This document shows, one piece after another, positions 42,025-52,281 of a DNA stretch of 64,000 nucleotides. The notes beneath the pieces were generated by a model. That model saw only the letters and a list, made by a program, of their open reading frames with translations. It was not told the DNA's origin and ran no database searches. How positions within the stretch are numbered: position 1 is the first letter of the stretch; each line of letters begins with the position of its first letter. Source of the stretch: Rickettsia endosymbiont of Cantharis rufa (GTDB taxonomy: Bacteria > Pseudomonadota > Alphaproteobacteria > Rickettsiales > Rickettsiaceae); the NCBI RefSeq assembly GCF_964026445.1, contig NZ_OZ032150.1, positions 1,116,001 through 1,180,000 of the forward strand, in the 5' to 3' direction. A program made the translations under genes and the position numbers.

Positions 42025-43791
42025 TTAAGAGTTCTCCTCTTCCTGTTGTTTATACCAAAGTTCTGCGTAATAACCCTTTTGCTTTAGTAAGGTTTTATGG
42101 TTGCCTCGCTCAACTATATAGCCTTTATCTAGAACGATAATCTCGTCTGCTTCGATAATAGTTGATAGTCTATGAGCAATAATAAGAGTAGTATGATATG
42201 CCGATATTTCCTTAAGGCTTGCTTGAATTAGCTTTTCAGTTTTAGTATCAAGCGAGCTAGTAGCCTCATCAAAAACATATATTGACGGATTTTTTAAGAT
42301 GGTTCTTGCAATCGCAATACGCTGTTTTTCACCGCCTGAAAGCTTTAAGCCTCTTTCGCCTACCTGCGTCTCATACCCTTCGGGTAGCGCGCTAATAAAC
42401 TCATGGATGTGAGCGTTTTTTGAAGCTGCTATAACTTCGTCATAACTAGCTGCATTATTACCGTATGCAATATTGTAATATATCGTATCGTTAAACAATA
42501 CTGTATCTTGCGGGACAATTCCTATGGATTTACGAAGCGATTGTTGCGTGACTTCTCTTATATCTTGATCGTCTATAGTAATACTACCGCTATTAATATC
42601 GTAAAACCTAAAAAGCAAACGTGATATCGTCGACTTACCTGCCCCACTACTACCTACTATTGCAAGGGTCTTACCGCTCTTGATCGTAAAACTTATGTTA
42701 TGCAAAATCGAACGCTCGTTATTATAAGCAAAGCTTACATTATCGAAACTAACTTCGCCTTTTGATATAATTAGCTCCTTAACATCTGCAGCATCCTGCA
42801 CTTCTGCCGGTATATCGAGTAGCTTAAACATATCTTCCATGCTAACTAGAGCGTTCTTAATTTCTCTAAAAGCAAAACCAAGTATTGAAAGCGGAATTGA
42901 TAACTGAAGCAGGTAAGCATTTACCATGATTAAATCACCTACCGTCATTTTATTCTGACTTATGGCGTTTGCCGAAAGTATCATCAAAGCCACAAGCCCT
43001 AGGGATATAATAACATCCTGCCCAATATTTAAAATTGATAGGCTATTAGTAGTTTTAGTTGAGGCTTTTTCATAAATTTGCATCGCTTCATCAAATTTCC
43101 TTGCCTCATATTCTTCATTACCGAAATATTTAACGGTCTCAAAATTCAGCAAACTATCGATTGCCCTATTATTGGCAGTGTTATCGCTTTGGTTCATTTC
43201 TCTTGCAAAAGAAATACGCCAAGTGCTGATTAGGAAAGTATAACCGACATAAACTATCATGGTTATTAGGATAGTCAGGGCAAACCAAATACCATAAACA
43301 TACCATAACATCCCACTTACAAGTATTATTTCTATGCTTGTCGGAAAAATATTAAATAATGAAAACCGCAGAGCCGCTTCAATACCTTTAGTACCACGCT
43401 CTATTGACCTACTTAAGCCCCCTGTTTTTCGGGTAATATGGAAACGCATACTTAAATTATGCATATGCTTAAAGACATTTAGAGCAACCAAACGAGTCGC
43501 TCCATGCCCTACTTTTGAAAAAATAATATTTCGTACTTCACTAAAAATTTGAACAAGTATTTTAGTTCCGCCATATGCAACAATAATCCCGATAATAACC
43601 GAAAGAGCAAAATTTTTATTTAGCCCGTCTATGATATATTTATAAACAATCGGGACGAAAATATTTATTATTTTAGCTATGACTAGACAAATAAGAGACG
43701 TAACAATACGCAAGCGTATGTCAAAATCCTTCGACCATAAATACGGTAGAAGTAAATAGAATGAATTTTTGTGATTGTTGTTTTTGGACAT
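42025..43791 (-). CDS. ABC exporter of the Atm1/HMT1 type
   Basis: 588 residues: six membrane helices then ATPase. Atm1 hallmarks are RFHITRKTGGLSRSIERGTK, NFETVKYFGNEEYE and YGIWFALTILITM. ATPase motifs: VGSSGAGKST, LSGGEKQRIAIART, NPSIYVFDEATSSLD, LIIAHRLSTI. Mitochondrial Atm1, which exports a glutathione-sulfur compound for cytosolic iron-sulfur assembly, is thought to derive from this alphaproteobacterial group. A link with the isc genes and glutaredoxin nearby is reasonable but inferred. Confidence 0.92.
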   Translation of the reverse strand: MSKNNNHKNSFYLLLPYLWSKDFDIRLRIVTSLICLVIAKIINIFVPIVYKYIIDGLNKNFALSVIIGIIVAYGGTKILVQIFSEVRNIIFSKVGHGATRLVALNVFKHMHNLSMRFHITRKTGGLSRSIERGTKGIEAALRFSLFNIFPTSIEIILVSGMLWYVYGIWFALTILITMIVYVGYTFLISTWRISFAREMNQSDNTANNRAIDSLLNFETVKYFGNEEYEARKFDEAMQIYEKASTKTTNSLSILNIGQDVIISLGLVALMILSANAISQNKMTVGDLIMVNAYLLQLSIPLSILGFAFREIKNALVSMEDMFKLLDIPAEVQDAADVKELIISKGEVSFDNVSFAYNNERSILHNISFTIKSGKTLAIVGSSGAGKSTISRLLFRFYDINSGSITIDDQDIREVTQQSLRKSIGIVPQDTVLFNDTIYYNIAYGNNAASYDEVIAASKNAHIHEFISALPEGYETQVGERGLKLSGGEKQRIAIARTILKNPSIYVFDEATSSLDTKTEKLIQASLKEISAYHTTLIIAHRLSTIIEADEIIVLDKGYIVERGNHKTLLKQKGYYAELWYKQQEEENS

Positions 43792-43852
43792 TTTGAAGTC
43801 TTTGTGAATTTGTATGGCTTTGTAATCCAGGAAGCTTGTAGGTGTGGTTCGA

Positions 43853-43880
43853 TGTCATTCCCGCGTAGGAGAGAATCCAG
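43853..43880. repeat. Left arm of a type B repeat at the 3' end of the GIY-YIG gene
   Basis: tgtcattcccgcgtaggaga followed by gaatccag. Its partner arm is at 44176-44203, with the nuclease gene between them. Confidence 0.75.
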
Positions 43881-44157
43881 AAATACACTTACCTAAATCT
43901 TCCCAATTAGGATTAAGTTTTTCTATTAATTTTATTTTCCAACTACGATTCCACTTTTTTAATGCTTTTTCTCTAACAAGTGCTTCTTTAATATCAGCAA
44001 ATTCTTCTGTATAAACAAGTTTTATAGCATTATATTTTGTCGTAAAACCCTTGATTATTTTTTGTTTATGTTCATAAGTACGACATAGTATATTATTAGT
44101 AACACCAATATATAGAGTGCCGTTGCGATCAGAGCATAATATATATACCCAATACAT
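43855..44157 (-). CDS. GIY-YIG nuclease, small stand-alone type
   Basis: 100 residues. MYWVYILCSDRNGTLYIGVT supplies the Y-x-Y...YIG pair, NNILCRTYEHK the catalytic Arg-Tyr/His region, and VREKALKKWNRSWKIKLIEK the end of the domain with a Glu. One domain, no DNA-binding extension, as in the YhbQ/UPF0213 group. The last residues (GKCISGFSPTRE) are translated from the palindromic repeat arm 43853-43880; the other arm lies 18 bp upstream of the ATG. The gene therefore occupies the centre of a repeat element. Function in cells is unknown. Confidence 0.88.
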   Translation of the reverse strand: MYWVYILCSDRNGTLYIGVTNNILCRTYEHKQKIIKGFTTKYNAIKLVYTEEFADIKEALVREKALKKWNRSWKIKLIEKLNPNWEDLGKCISGFSPTRE

Positions 44158-44175
44158 TTTTATTATTTATTTTTT

Positions 44176-44203
44176 CTGGATTCCCGCCTGCGCGGGAATG
44201 ACA
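44176..44203. repeat. Right arm of a type B repeat upstream of the GIY-YIG gene
   Basis: ctggattcccgcctgcgcgg gaatgaca, inverted partner of 43853-43880. Confidence 0.75.
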
Positions 44204-44245
44204 TATGGTTTTGTCTACGTTCGCTCACAATGGCGTTTTTATTAA

Positions 44246-44554
44246 TTACGCTCCAGCAGCAGGTAAAGTCTTCTTCGGTTGATTTTCTAACAACTTATCA
44301 AGTCTACCTTCTTCATTAAGCTTCTGTAAATCATCATTACCGCCAATATGCATATTATCTATAAATATCTGCGGAACAGTTCTTTTGCCACCGGATTTCT
44401 TAATAAATTTTTCTTTCTCTTCCTGAGTAAAATTACTTACTTCAATTTCCTCATAAACAACATTTTTCTCATCAAGCAATGCTTTAGCTTTAATACAATA
44501 AGAACAACTAGCAAGAGTATAAATAATAATCGTATGTAATATAGTTTTATTCAT
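44246..44554 (-). CDS. grxC: Glutaredoxin 3
   Basis: 102 residues. Dithiol active site CSYC in IIIYTLASCSYCIKAKALL, cis-Pro motif KRTVPQIFIDN, and glutathione-binding GGNDDLQKL. Reduces disulfides and protein-glutathione mixed disulfides with glutathione. The C-terminus (NQPKKTLPAAGA) is a short extension beyond the usual end. Divergent from uvrB with a ~60-bp shared promoter region. Confidence 0.93.
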   Translation of the reverse strand: MNKTILHTIIIYTLASCSYCIKAKALLDEKNVVYEEIEVSNFTQEEKEKFIKKSGGKRTVPQIFIDNMHIGGNDDLQKLNEEGRLDKLLENQPKKTLPAAGA

Positions 44555-44616
44555 AATGTTATATTTTTTTAGTTAATTTTAAGTTATTATAACTCTAATT
44601 TAAGATAAGTAAATAA

Positions 44617-46602
44617 ATGAATAATTTTTCTATTATATCGGATTATAAACCAGCAGGCGATCAACCAACAGCAATAAATGAAATTATAACAGGGTTAAAT
44701 AACAAAAAACGCTCACAAATGTTGCTTGGTATTACGGGATCGGGCAAAACTTTTACTATGGCTAATATTATAGAGAGAACTAATCGCCCTACTCTTATTA
44801 TGGCACATAATAAAACTTTAGCCGCTCAAATTTATTCAGAAATGAAGTCGATTTTTCCGAAGAATGCCGTTGAGTATTTTGTCTCATATTATGATTATTA
44901 CCAGCCTGAAGCTTATATAGCACGCACCGATACTTTTATAGAAAAAGATTCATCAATTAATGAACGGATTGATTTAATGCGTCATTCCGCTACAAGATCA
45001 CTATTAGAGCGTCGTGATGTTATAGTAGTTTCTTCCGTTTCATGCATTTACGGGCTTGGCTCACCTGATTTATATTATCAGATGACAGTTAATCTAGAGC
45101 CAGGACAAAGCTATCCTCGTGATAAACTACTAAATGATTTGGTAAATCTGCAGTATGAGCGTAACGATATCGGGTTTGAACGTGGTTGCTTTAGAGTTAA
45201 AGGTGACAACATCGATATTTTTCCCTCACATTACAGCGATAAAGCTTGGCGTTTATCGTTTTTCGGTAATGAGTTAGAATCTATTCATGAATTTGATCCC
45301 CTAACAGGTGAAAAACTCGCTAAACTCGATAAAGCTATGGTCTTTGGTAATTCACACTTTGTGATGCCAAGAGAAGCCGTAAATAAAGCTATATCAGGCA
45401 TTGAAGAAGAGTTACAAAGACGCTTAGAGTTCTTAAAGTCGCAAGATAAACCACTTGAAACGCAAAGGCTAAATCAACGTACTCAATATGATCTTGAAAT
45501 GTTAACGGAAACAGGTAGTTGTAAAGGCGTTGAAAATTATTCTAGATTCTTTACAGGGCGTAATGCCGGTGAGCCGCCGCCGACATTATTCGAGTACCTA
45601 CCGGAAGATGCGTTATTATTTGTTGATGAAAGCCACGTATCTGTTCCGCAAATTAGAGCGATGTATAACGGTGATCGAGCAAGGAAAGAAGTTTTGGTAG
45701 AGCATGGGTTTCGTCTACCCTCCGCTCTTGATAATAGACCTTTAAAATTTGAAGAATGGGAAAAATTCAGACCACAAACCGTTTTTGTATCTGCAACTCC
45801 GGGACCGTTTGAGTTAGAAGAAACCGGCGGTACTGTAGTAGAGCTGATTATCAGACCTACGGGATTGCTTGATCCTGAATGTATTATCAAACCTGCTACT
45901 AACCAAGTTGAGGATTTAATTAGCGAGATCCAAAACACTATCGCTAAAGGTTTTCGTGTCTTAGTCACTACTTTAACTAAGAAAATGACAGAAGATTTAA
46001 CCGCCTATTTGCAGGAGTTAAAATACAAAACATCTTATTTACATTCCAATGTTCATACTCTAGAACGTATTGAAATATTAAGAGATTTGAGACAAGGTAC
46101 TATCGATATTTTAGTCGGTATTAATCTATTAAGGGAGGGGCTTGATATCCCTGAATGTGCTTTGGTGGCTATACTTGACGCTGATAAGGAAGGATTTTTG
46201 CGGTCAGAAGTATCGCTAATACAAACTATAGGAAGAGCTGCAAGAAATAGTGAAGGCAGAGTAATACTTTATGCCGATAAAATGACTAAATCTATTGATA
46301 AAGCCATTAGTGAAACGGCACGTAGACGACAGATTCAGCAGAAATATAATGAAAAACACGGCATAATTCCAACAACCATCAATCGTGCTATTCACGCTTT
46401 AACAGAACTTGAAAAAATCAATAATAAGCTTGATAAGAAACAAGTTCACACTCTATTTGACAATCCGGCTAAGTTAAAAGCTCATATTGATAAATTAAAA
46501 ATAGAAATGCTTAAAGCTGCAAGTAATCTTGAATTTGAACAAGCCGCTAAACTTCGTGATCAGCTAAAAATGCTTGAAGGAGCAGCACTTGAATTGAGTT
46601 AG
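44617..46602 (+). CDS. uvrB: Excinuclease ABC subunit B
   Basis: 661 residues, full length. DEAD-like helicase motifs: [15 protein letters not shown] (Walker A), beta-hairpin [34 protein letters not shown] (Walker B), [24 protein letters not shown] and QTIGRAARN. The C-terminal UVR domain for UvrC binding is present ([20 protein letters not shown]). Loads on damaged DNA with UvrA and prepares it for UvrC incision. Start at [17 protein letters not shown]. Confidence 0.97.
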   Translation: MNNFSIISDYKPAGDQPTAINEIITGLNNKKRSQMLLGITGSGKTFTMANIIERTNRPTLIMAHNKTLAAQIYSEMKSIFPKNAVEYFVSYYDYYQPEAYIARTDTFIEKDSSINERIDLMRHSATRSLLERRDVIVVSSVSCIYGLGSPDLYYQMTVNLEPGQSYPRDKLLNDLVNLQYERNDIGFERGCFRVKGDNIDIFPSHYSDKAWRLSFFGNELESIHEFDPLTGEKLAKLDKAMVFGNSHFVMPREAVNKAISGIEEELQRRLEFLKSQDKPLETQRLNQRTQYDLEMLTETGSCKGVENYSRFFTGRNAGEPPPTLFEYLPEDALLFVDESHVSVPQIRAMYNGDRARKEVLVEHGFRLPSALDNRPLKFEEWEKFRPQTVFVSATPGPFELEETGGTVVELIIRPTGLLDPECIIKPATNQVEDLISEIQNTIAKGFRVLVTTLTKKMTEDLTAYLQELKYKTSYLHSNVHTLERIEILRDLRQGTIDILVGINLLREGLDIPECALVAILDADKEGFLRSEVSLIQTIGRAARNSEGRVILYADKMTKSIDKAISETARRRQIQQKYNEKHGIIPTTINRAIHALTELEKINNKLDKKQVHTLFDNPAKLKAHIDKLKIEMLKAASNLEFEQAAKLRDQLKMLEGAALELS

Positions 46603-46607
46603 ATCGA

Positions 46608-46784
46608 TGTCATTCCTGCGTGGATCGAAAAATCCGTTCGGTGTCATACCGTGGCTTGACCACGGTATCCAACAAAACAACTGAAATACTAATAATTTTA
46701 GTATTTTAAACTGGATCCCGCGGTCAGGTCGCGGGATGACAGAGGTGAAATTGATCCACACAACAATGCCCCGCGGGAATGACA
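46608..46784. repeat. Type C repeat nested inside a type B repeat
   Basis: Outer type B arms: tgtcattcctgcg (46608) and ccgcgggaatgaca (to 46784). Inner type C element 46642-46741: tgtcataccgtggcttgacc to ggtcaggtcgcgggatgaca. One repeat seems to have inserted into another between uvrB and rnhB. Confidence 0.75.
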
Positions 46785-46809
46785 TCGATCACCACACAGG
46801 TAATACTCA

Positions 46810-47390
46810 TTAACAACGCTTAAAACTCCCTCTATGATACGGTGATAAGCCGTGTTTATTAATAGCTTCGATATGCTCTTTGGTACCGTAGCCGGAATTT
46901 TTATGCCATAAATACTGCGGAAATTTAGTACTTAAATCTAACATCAAACGATCCCTAGTAACTTTTGCGATAATAGAAGCCGCAGCAATCGATAATGATA
47001 AATTATCTCCGTTTATGATGCTAACAAACCTTTCATCATTGAACCGCATATTGCCATCAATTAAAACTATTTCCGGTTTAACGGTAAGATTTGCCGCAGC
47101 AATAGCACAAGCTTTTTTAGTTGCTTCTAATATATTAATCTCATCAATTTCAGTATGGGAAATAATAGCGGTTGACCAAACATAGTTACTAGTTATTTGC
47201 TCATATAATAATTCTCTTTTTTTTTAGAAAGCTTTTTGGAATCCTTAATACCCGGTATAATATTGGCGCTATCTATTATAACGGCACTTGCTACTACTGG
47301 ACCTGCGAGAGGTCCTCTACCTGCTTCATCTATACCTGCTACAATATAGTTATGATATTTCTTCTCAAACTGTAATTGATCTACTTCCAT
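46810..47390 (-). pseudogene. rnhB: Ribonuclease HII, one-base frameshift in an A9 run
   Basis: Start ATG 47390: [20 protein letters not shown] then [12 protein letters not shown], with the catalytic Asp-Glu and GRGPLAG motif. After DSKKLSKKK the frame ends at a premature stop. With a tenth A the reading continues [33 protein letters not shown] (second Asp), ASIIAKVTRDRLM (Asp) to the normal end SPYHRGSFKRC. The only lesion is nine instead of ten A (plus-strand T run 47217-47225). RNase HII removes ribonucleotides from DNA. Slippage on the run, a sequencing error or true inactivation are all possible. Confidence 0.88.
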
Positions 47391-47411
47391 AATTGTATTT
47401 TTTTAATTTTT

Positions 47412-47440
47412 AATGTATACTCGTTTAATTTGAAAAATTG
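47412..47440. repeat. Half of a type D repeat
   Basis: The 28-30 bases taatgtatactcgtttaatt...tgaaaaattg are identical to the left end of the element at 61636-61766 and are joined here directly to a type B repeat. Confidence 0.65.
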
Positions 47441-47445
47441 GATTA

Positions 47446-47561
47446 TGTCATTCCTGCGTAGGCGGGAATCCAGCGTAAAGCGAGATAACCTAAGTTTTTA
47501 ATTTTAAAAATTTGCTGTATTTTATACTTTTTTCTGGATTCCCGCCTACGCGGGAATGACG
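47446..47561. repeat. Type B palindromic repeat, complete
   Basis: Left arm tgtcattcctgcgtaggcgg, right arm ccgcctacgcgggaatgac. Inner cagcgtaaagcgagataa is shared with other type B copies. It lies between rnhB and hscB. Confidence 0.85.
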
Positions 47562-47606
47562 TGAACGAGCCATGCAACAAAACCTAAAACAATATAAAAT
47601 TATAAA

Positions 47607-48107
47607 GTGCAAAATTATTTTCAATTACTAGGGCTTCCGCAAAATTATAATATTGATTTAAAGATATTAGAAAAGCAATATTTTGCTATGCAGGTGAAAT
47701 ATCATCCTGACAAAGCAAAAAATTTGCAAGAAAAGGAACAAAATCTAATTATTGCAGCTGAATTAAATAACGCTTACTCTACTCTTAAAGATACTTTGAA
47801 ACGTGCCGAATATATGCTGCTTTTACAAGATATAAACTTAAATGACAAAAAAGTACGTAGTTCACTTTCTAGTTCAGAATTAAGTATATTTTGGGATGAA
47901 ATGGAAATAATTGAAAATACTAACTTATTAAGTGATTTAGAAAAAATAAAAGATAGGTATGAATTAATGAAGAAGCAAGAAATTGATTCTTTAAACCAAG
48001 CGTTTGAAGAGCAGAATTTATCAGATGCAACCATAAAAACTAGCAAACTTAAATATATTGGGACATTGCTTTGTAAGCTGCAAGAAAAAATAAAATCATG
48101 CAAATAA
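47607..48107 (+). CDS. hscB: Co-chaperone HscB
   Basis: 166 residues from GTG 47607. J domain with [15 protein letters not shown] and the essential HPD in [10 protein letters not shown]; the C-terminal three-helix domain (residues ~85-165) that binds the scaffold IscU follows. Brings IscU to HscA and stimulates its ATPase. Its last 10 bases overlap the hscA start, so the two are translationally coupled. The usual upstream partners iscS, iscU and iscA are not in this window; a type B repeat sits right before the gene. Confidence 0.93.
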   Translation: MQNYFQLLGLPQNYNIDLKILEKQYFAMQVKYHPDKAKNLQEKEQNLIIAAELNNAYSTLKDTLKRAEYMLLLQDINLNDKKVRSSLSSSELSIFWDEMEIIENTNLLSDLEKIKDRYELMKKQEIDSLNQAFEEQNLSDATIKTSKLKYIGTLLCKLQEKIKSCK

Positions 48108-49885
48108 TAGAAATTAGGGAACCGGAACAAGCTGACATTAAGTGCGAGCCTCAAATAGCAGTAGGTATCGATTTCGGCACTACTAACTCACTAATAGCCA
48201 TTTCAGCTAATAGAGAAGTTAAAGTTATTAATACTATAGACGATAAAGAATTAATTCCGACTACTATAGAATTTACAAATGAAAGTTTTACGATAGGTAA
48301 TAATAAGGGTCTTCGTTCCATTAAAAGACTATTCGGTAAAACATTAAAGGAGATTCTAAATACCCAAACACTTTTTTCGATAGTTAAAGATTATCTAGAT
48401 ACAAATAGCGGGCAGCTTAAACTAAATTTTGCCAATAAAAAGATGCGAATCCCTGAAATTGCAGCGGAAGTTTTTATTTACCTAAAAAATCAAGCAGAAG
48501 AGCAATTGAAGATTAGTATAACTAAAGCCGTTATAACAGTACCTGCACATTTTAACGATGCAGCAAGAGGGGAAGTAATGCTTGCAGCTAAAATAGCAGG
48601 TTTTGAAGTGTTAAGGCTAATTGCCGAACCTACTGCAGCTGCCTATGCTTACGGCTTAAACAAAAACCAAAATGGTTGTTATTTAGTATATGACCTAGGC
48701 GGCGGCACTTTTGACGTATCTATTCTTAATATACAAGAAGGTATTTTTCAAGTTATAGCAACAAACGGCGATAACATGCTTGGGGGCGATGATATAGATG
48801 TAGTAATTACACAATATCTTTGTAATAAATTTGATTTACCTGATTCTATAGATACTTTACAACTTGCAAAAAAAGCAAAAGAAACTTTAACATATAAAGA
48901 TAGTTTTAATAACGATAATATATCAATTAATAAGCAATCATTAGAGCAATTAATTTTACCTTTAATAGAACGTACTATCAATATAGCCAAAGAATGCTTA
49001 GAGCAAGCAGGAAATCCAAATATAGACGGGGTTATTTTAGTTGGCGGCGCAACCCGTACTCCTTTAATAAAAAAAGAATTATATAAAGCGTTTACCGTAG
49101 ATATTTTATCTGATATTGATCCTGATAAAGCAGTTGTATGGGGAGCTGCATTACAAGCAGAAAATTTAACAACCCCCAATATAGATTCATTATTGATTGA
49201 TGTAGTACCTTTATCGCTGGGTATGGAATTATATGGCGGTATAGTTGAAAAAATCATCATGCGTAATACTCCGATTCCTATTTCGGTAGTAAAAGAATTT
49301 ACGACTTATGCCGATAATCAAACCGGTATACAATTTCATATACTGCAAGGTGAACGTGAAATGGCTGCTGATTGCCGCAGTTTAGCAAGGTTTGAGTTAA
49401 AGGGACTTCCTCCTATGAAAGCAGGAAGTATTAGAGCAGAAGTTACTTTTGCTATTGATGCAGACGGAATATTATCCGTTTCCGCTTATGAAAAAATCAG
49501 TAATACATCACATACTATAGAAGTAAAGCCAAATCACGGTATTGATAAAACAGAGATTGATATTATATTAGAAAACGCTTATAAAAATGCTAAAATAGAT
49601 TATACTACAAGATTATTACAAGAAGCAGTAATTGGGGCAGAGGCTTTAATCTTTAACATAGAAAGTGCTATAGCAGAATTAACAACTTTATTATCGGAAA
49701 GTGAGATATCTATAATTAATTCTTTATTAGATAATATAAAAGAAGCCGCATGCGCTAGAGATCGGCTCTTAATTAATAATTCTATTAAAGATTTTAAATC
49801 CAAAATAAAAAAATCTATGGGTACAAAGTTTAATATAATAATTAATGATTTGCTAAAAGGCAAAAATATCAATCAAATAAGATAA
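48098..49885 (+). CDS. hscA: Fe-S assembly chaperone HscA
   Basis: 595 residues, Hsp70 fold. Nucleotide-binding domain: [41 protein letters not shown]. Substrate domain from ~380 ([20 protein letters not shown]). Within that region it lacks the longer C-terminal lid tail of DnaK, typical of HscA. It releases clusters from IscU with HscB. Third position in hscB-hscA-fdx, same strand, with fdx starting 15 bases on. Confidence 0.95.
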   Translation: MQIIEIREPEQADIKCEPQIAVGIDFGTTNSLIAISANREVKVINTIDDKELIPTTIEFTNESFTIGNNKGLRSIKRLFGKTLKEILNTQTLFSIVKDYLDTNSGQLKLNFANKKMRIPEIAAEVFIYLKNQAEEQLKISITKAVITVPAHFNDAARGEVMLAAKIAGFEVLRLIAEPTAAAYAYGLNKNQNGCYLVYDLGGGTFDVSILNIQEGIFQVIATNGDNMLGGDDIDVVITQYLCNKFDLPDSIDTLQLAKKAKETLTYKDSFNNDNISINKQSLEQLILPLIERTINIAKECLEQAGNPNIDGVILVGGATRTPLIKKELYKAFTVDILSDIDPDKAVVWGAALQAENLTTPNIDSLLIDVVPLSLGMELYGGIVEKIIMRNTPIPISVVKEFTTYADNQTGIQFHILQGEREMAADCRSLARFELKGLPPMKAGSIRAEVTFAIDADGILSVSAYEKISNTSHTIEVKPNHGIDKTEIDIILENAYKNAKIDYTTRLLQEAVIGAEALIFNIESAIAELTTLLSESEISIINSLLDNIKEAACARDRLLINNSIKDFKSKIKKSMGTKFNIIINDLLKGKNINQIR

Positions 49886-49900
49886 GGAAGAATAAGAAGA

Positions 49901-50239
49901 ATGTCGGGAAAAATAAAAGTAACATTTATTATAAATGGTGGGGAAGAAAAAATAGTAGAAGCACCTATAGGGCTTTCTATTTTAGAAATTGCCCATAGTA
50001 ACGATATAGACCTTGAAGGAGCTTGTGAAGGATCGCTTGCTTGTGCTACTTGTCACGTTATTTTAGAAGAAGAATTTTACAACAAATTAAAAAAACCTAC
50101 GGAAGCAGAAGAAGATATGCTTGACTTAGCTTTCGGTCTTACGGATACTTCTAGATTAGGGTGTCAAATTATTTTAACCGAAGAATTAGATGGTATAAAA
50201 GCACGCCTTCCTTCTGCTACTCGTAATATAAAATTATAA
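49901..50239 (+). CDS. fdx: Adrenodoxin-type [2Fe-2S] ferredoxin
   Basis: 112 residues. Cluster ligands are [10 protein letters not shown] (C-x5-C-x2-C) with the fourth Cys in [17 protein letters not shown]. Donates electrons in iron-sulfur cluster assembly and, in mitochondria, in the related adrenodoxin system. GGAAGAATAAGAAG precedes the ATG. Ends 13 bp before the DUF2125-like gene. Confidence 0.95.
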   Translation: MSGKIKVTFIINGGEEKIVEAPIGLSILEIAHSNDIDLEGACEGSLACATCHVILEEEFYNKLKKPTEAEEDMLDLAFGLTDTSRLGCQIILTEELDGIKARLPSATRNIKL

Positions 50240-50252
50240 AGGGTTAAATAAA

Positions 50253-51323
50253 GTGATACGTAAAATACTTCTTTTTGTGTTTTTAGCATTTACTATAGCA
50301 TGGTTTGCAATCGCATATACTATAAAAAACAATGTTGTAAGTTTAATTAAAAATTCTGAATCCGATAATCTTAAAATATCTTATAATGCGGTTAGGTTTT
50401 CAGGCTATCCTTTTAATTGGAAAATCATCGTAACTGATCCTAAACTAAAATTAATTGATCATGTAAATTCTAAAGAATTTATTAGCAAAAATATTGTCCT
50501 AGATATAGCTTTTAGTACCAAAAAAGCTACTCTTAATTTTGGTCCTTTTATTAGAGAGGCTGATAATTATGGCGATAAAACATTTACTTATGATGTACGC
50601 AGTAATGACGACATAAATGGTATAGGAAAATTTAATAAACCTTTATACAAAATATCAAAAAATGATAATTTAAAAGATGTATTGAAATCAATTCAGTTAA
50701 ATAATAAAGCATTATTGATATTTAAAGATGATCAAGAAATCTTTAAAATTAATGATTTAGCCCTTTTTATAAGAAAACAGAATTTAGCAAGTGAAGAAAA
50801 TATCTCCCTATTTTTAAATGTGAATTACGCTTCTAAAAAAGATATTTTTAATTTTAAAAATGCTGATTTAGATATTGCTGCTTTTTTAAAATTTGTTGAA
50901 GATGGGGAAGATTCAGCTCTTTTACAAAATTTTACCGTAGAAAGATTCATTTTTACTTGTGATAATGATTCTAAAGTTAACTTAAACGGTGCTTTACAAT
51001 TCTTTGCTAATAAATTACCGGAAGGTAAACTATCTTTTGAACTGGAAAATTATAATTCTATAGTTGATAAATTATTACCGAATAACATTATTTTTTCTAA
51101 AAAAATAATTAAAACAATCATTACTAAAGCAATTCATAAAGCTTCCGATGAGGGCTTAAATATAGATCAAACTGATGTAAATTCAGCTTACAACAATATA
51201 GAAAAAGCTAAGTTTGATATTGAGTTTTCAGATAAAGGAATAAATATCGGTTCTATTAATTTATTGGAACTAAAACTTGGTGAACATAAGGAAGAACAAA
51301 GTACTGAAAATAATCTAAATTAA
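50253..51323 (+). CDS. DUF2125-like membrane-anchored periplasmic protein
   Basis: 356 residues from GTG 50253. An N-terminal helix ([19 protein letters not shown]) then [20 protein letters not shown], the 'GYPF...l.dP' opening block of DUF2125, an alphaproteobacterial family of unknown function. The rest is beta-rich with no catalytic motif. Probably cotranscribed after fdx and before the TAXI protein. Shares its layout with the 539-residue protein at 14617-16236. Confidence 0.65.
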   Translation: MIRKILLFVFLAFTIAWFAIAYTIKNNVVSLIKNSESDNLKISYNAVRFSGYPFNWKIIVTDPKLKLIDHVNSKEFISKNIVLDIAFSTKKATLNFGPFIREADNYGDKTFTYDVRSNDDINGIGKFNKPLYKISKNDNLKDVLKSIQLNNKALLIFKDDQEIFKINDLALFIRKQNLASEENISLFLNVNYASKKDIFNFKNADLDIAAFLKFVEDGEDSALLQNFTVERFIFTCDNDSKVNLNGALQFFANKLPEGKLSFELENYNSIVDKLLPNNIIFSKKIIKTIITKAIHKASDEGLNIDQTDVNSAYNNIEKAKFDIEFSDKGINIGSINLLELKLGEHKEEQSTENNLN

Positions 51324-51327
51324 TTGT

Positions 51328-52272
51328 ATGAATAATTTTATTTTTAAAATATACGGCATTATTATATTTCTTATTTGCAGTAATATTTATGCTTCTCCAA
51401 AAGTTGTTAAAATCGGTACCGGTTCTATTTTAAAAGGGTATTATTCTATAGGTCTTGATTTATGTAAAACAATTACAAACGACGATAAAAATAATGAAAG
51501 TATTAAATGCGAAGTTGTTGCAACAAGCGGAAGTATAGAAAATTTAGAATTATTACAACAAGGGAAAATTGATTTAGCCTTAGTGCAAGCCAATATTGCA
51601 GTAGAAGCATATGAGGGTATAGGATATTATCACGATCAAGAAAAAATGCAAAATTTACGTCAGGTGCTTAATCTACATGATGAATTTTTTACGGTTATTG
51701 TAAAAGATGAGGATAAAATAAAAGTTTTTGCTGATATTGACGAAAAAAAAATAACTAATGGTCCGGCATTTTCCGGTAGTAATATTACTTATAATGCTGT
51801 ACGCTCTTTATATAAATTTTCTAAAGAACCTGAAGAGCTACACATTAATTATGAGGATTCTATTGATAAATTCTGTAATAAGGAAATAGACGCTATAATA
51901 ATGATGGTTGGACACTCTAACCCCTTAGTAAAATTAATAGCTAATAAGTGTGAAGTTGATTTTGTTTCAATTGAAAATGATAAAATAGCAGAATTAATAA
52001 AACAAAATAGAGCTTTTCATAAAACGATACTTCACAAGGGCTTGTATCAAGGGATTACCGATGATCAAACTACAGTAAAAGTATCGGCAATCCTAGTGAC
52101 TAGGGATGAGGTGAATCGCGATACTTTAGATAAATTTATCGGAGCTTTTCATAGAAACGTAGCGAATTTTAAGCTTTCTAATGACTTATTAAATAAACTC
52201 GACATTAACTATTTTGCCGGTACTAAAAATTTTGTTCTACCAAAACATGATTCAGTAAGAAACAAAAACTAA
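51328..52272 (+). CDS. TRAP-type solute-binding protein, TAXI family
   Basis: 314 residues with signal peptide (FKIYGIIIFLICSNIYAS). TAXI-family blocks: KIGTGSILKGYYSIGLDLCK, EVVATSGSIENLELLQQGKIDLALVQANIA, and NGPAFSGSNITYNAV. Such proteins capture a small acid (for example glutamate or 2-oxoglutarate in characterised cases) and pass it to a TRAP membrane permease. No DctQ/DctM permease gene is nearby. The gene starts 4 bases after the DUF2125-like gene and is followed by a universal stress protein, a partner seen in other TRAP operons. Confidence 0.85.
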   Translation: MNNFIFKIYGIIIFLICSNIYASPKVVKIGTGSILKGYYSIGLDLCKTITNDDKNNESIKCEVVATSGSIENLELLQQGKIDLALVQANIAVEAYEGIGYYHDQEKMQNLRQVLNLHDEFFTVIVKDEDKIKVFADIDEKKITNGPAFSGSNITYNAVRSLYKFSKEPEELHINYEDSIDKFCNKEIDAIIMMVGHSNPLVKLIANKCEVDFVSIENDKIAELIKQNRAFHKTILHKGLYQGITDDQTTVKVSAILVTRDEVNRDTLDKFIGAFHRNVANFKLSNDLLNKLDINYFAGTKNFVLPKHDSVRNKN

Positions 52273-52281
52273 TAATATCTT

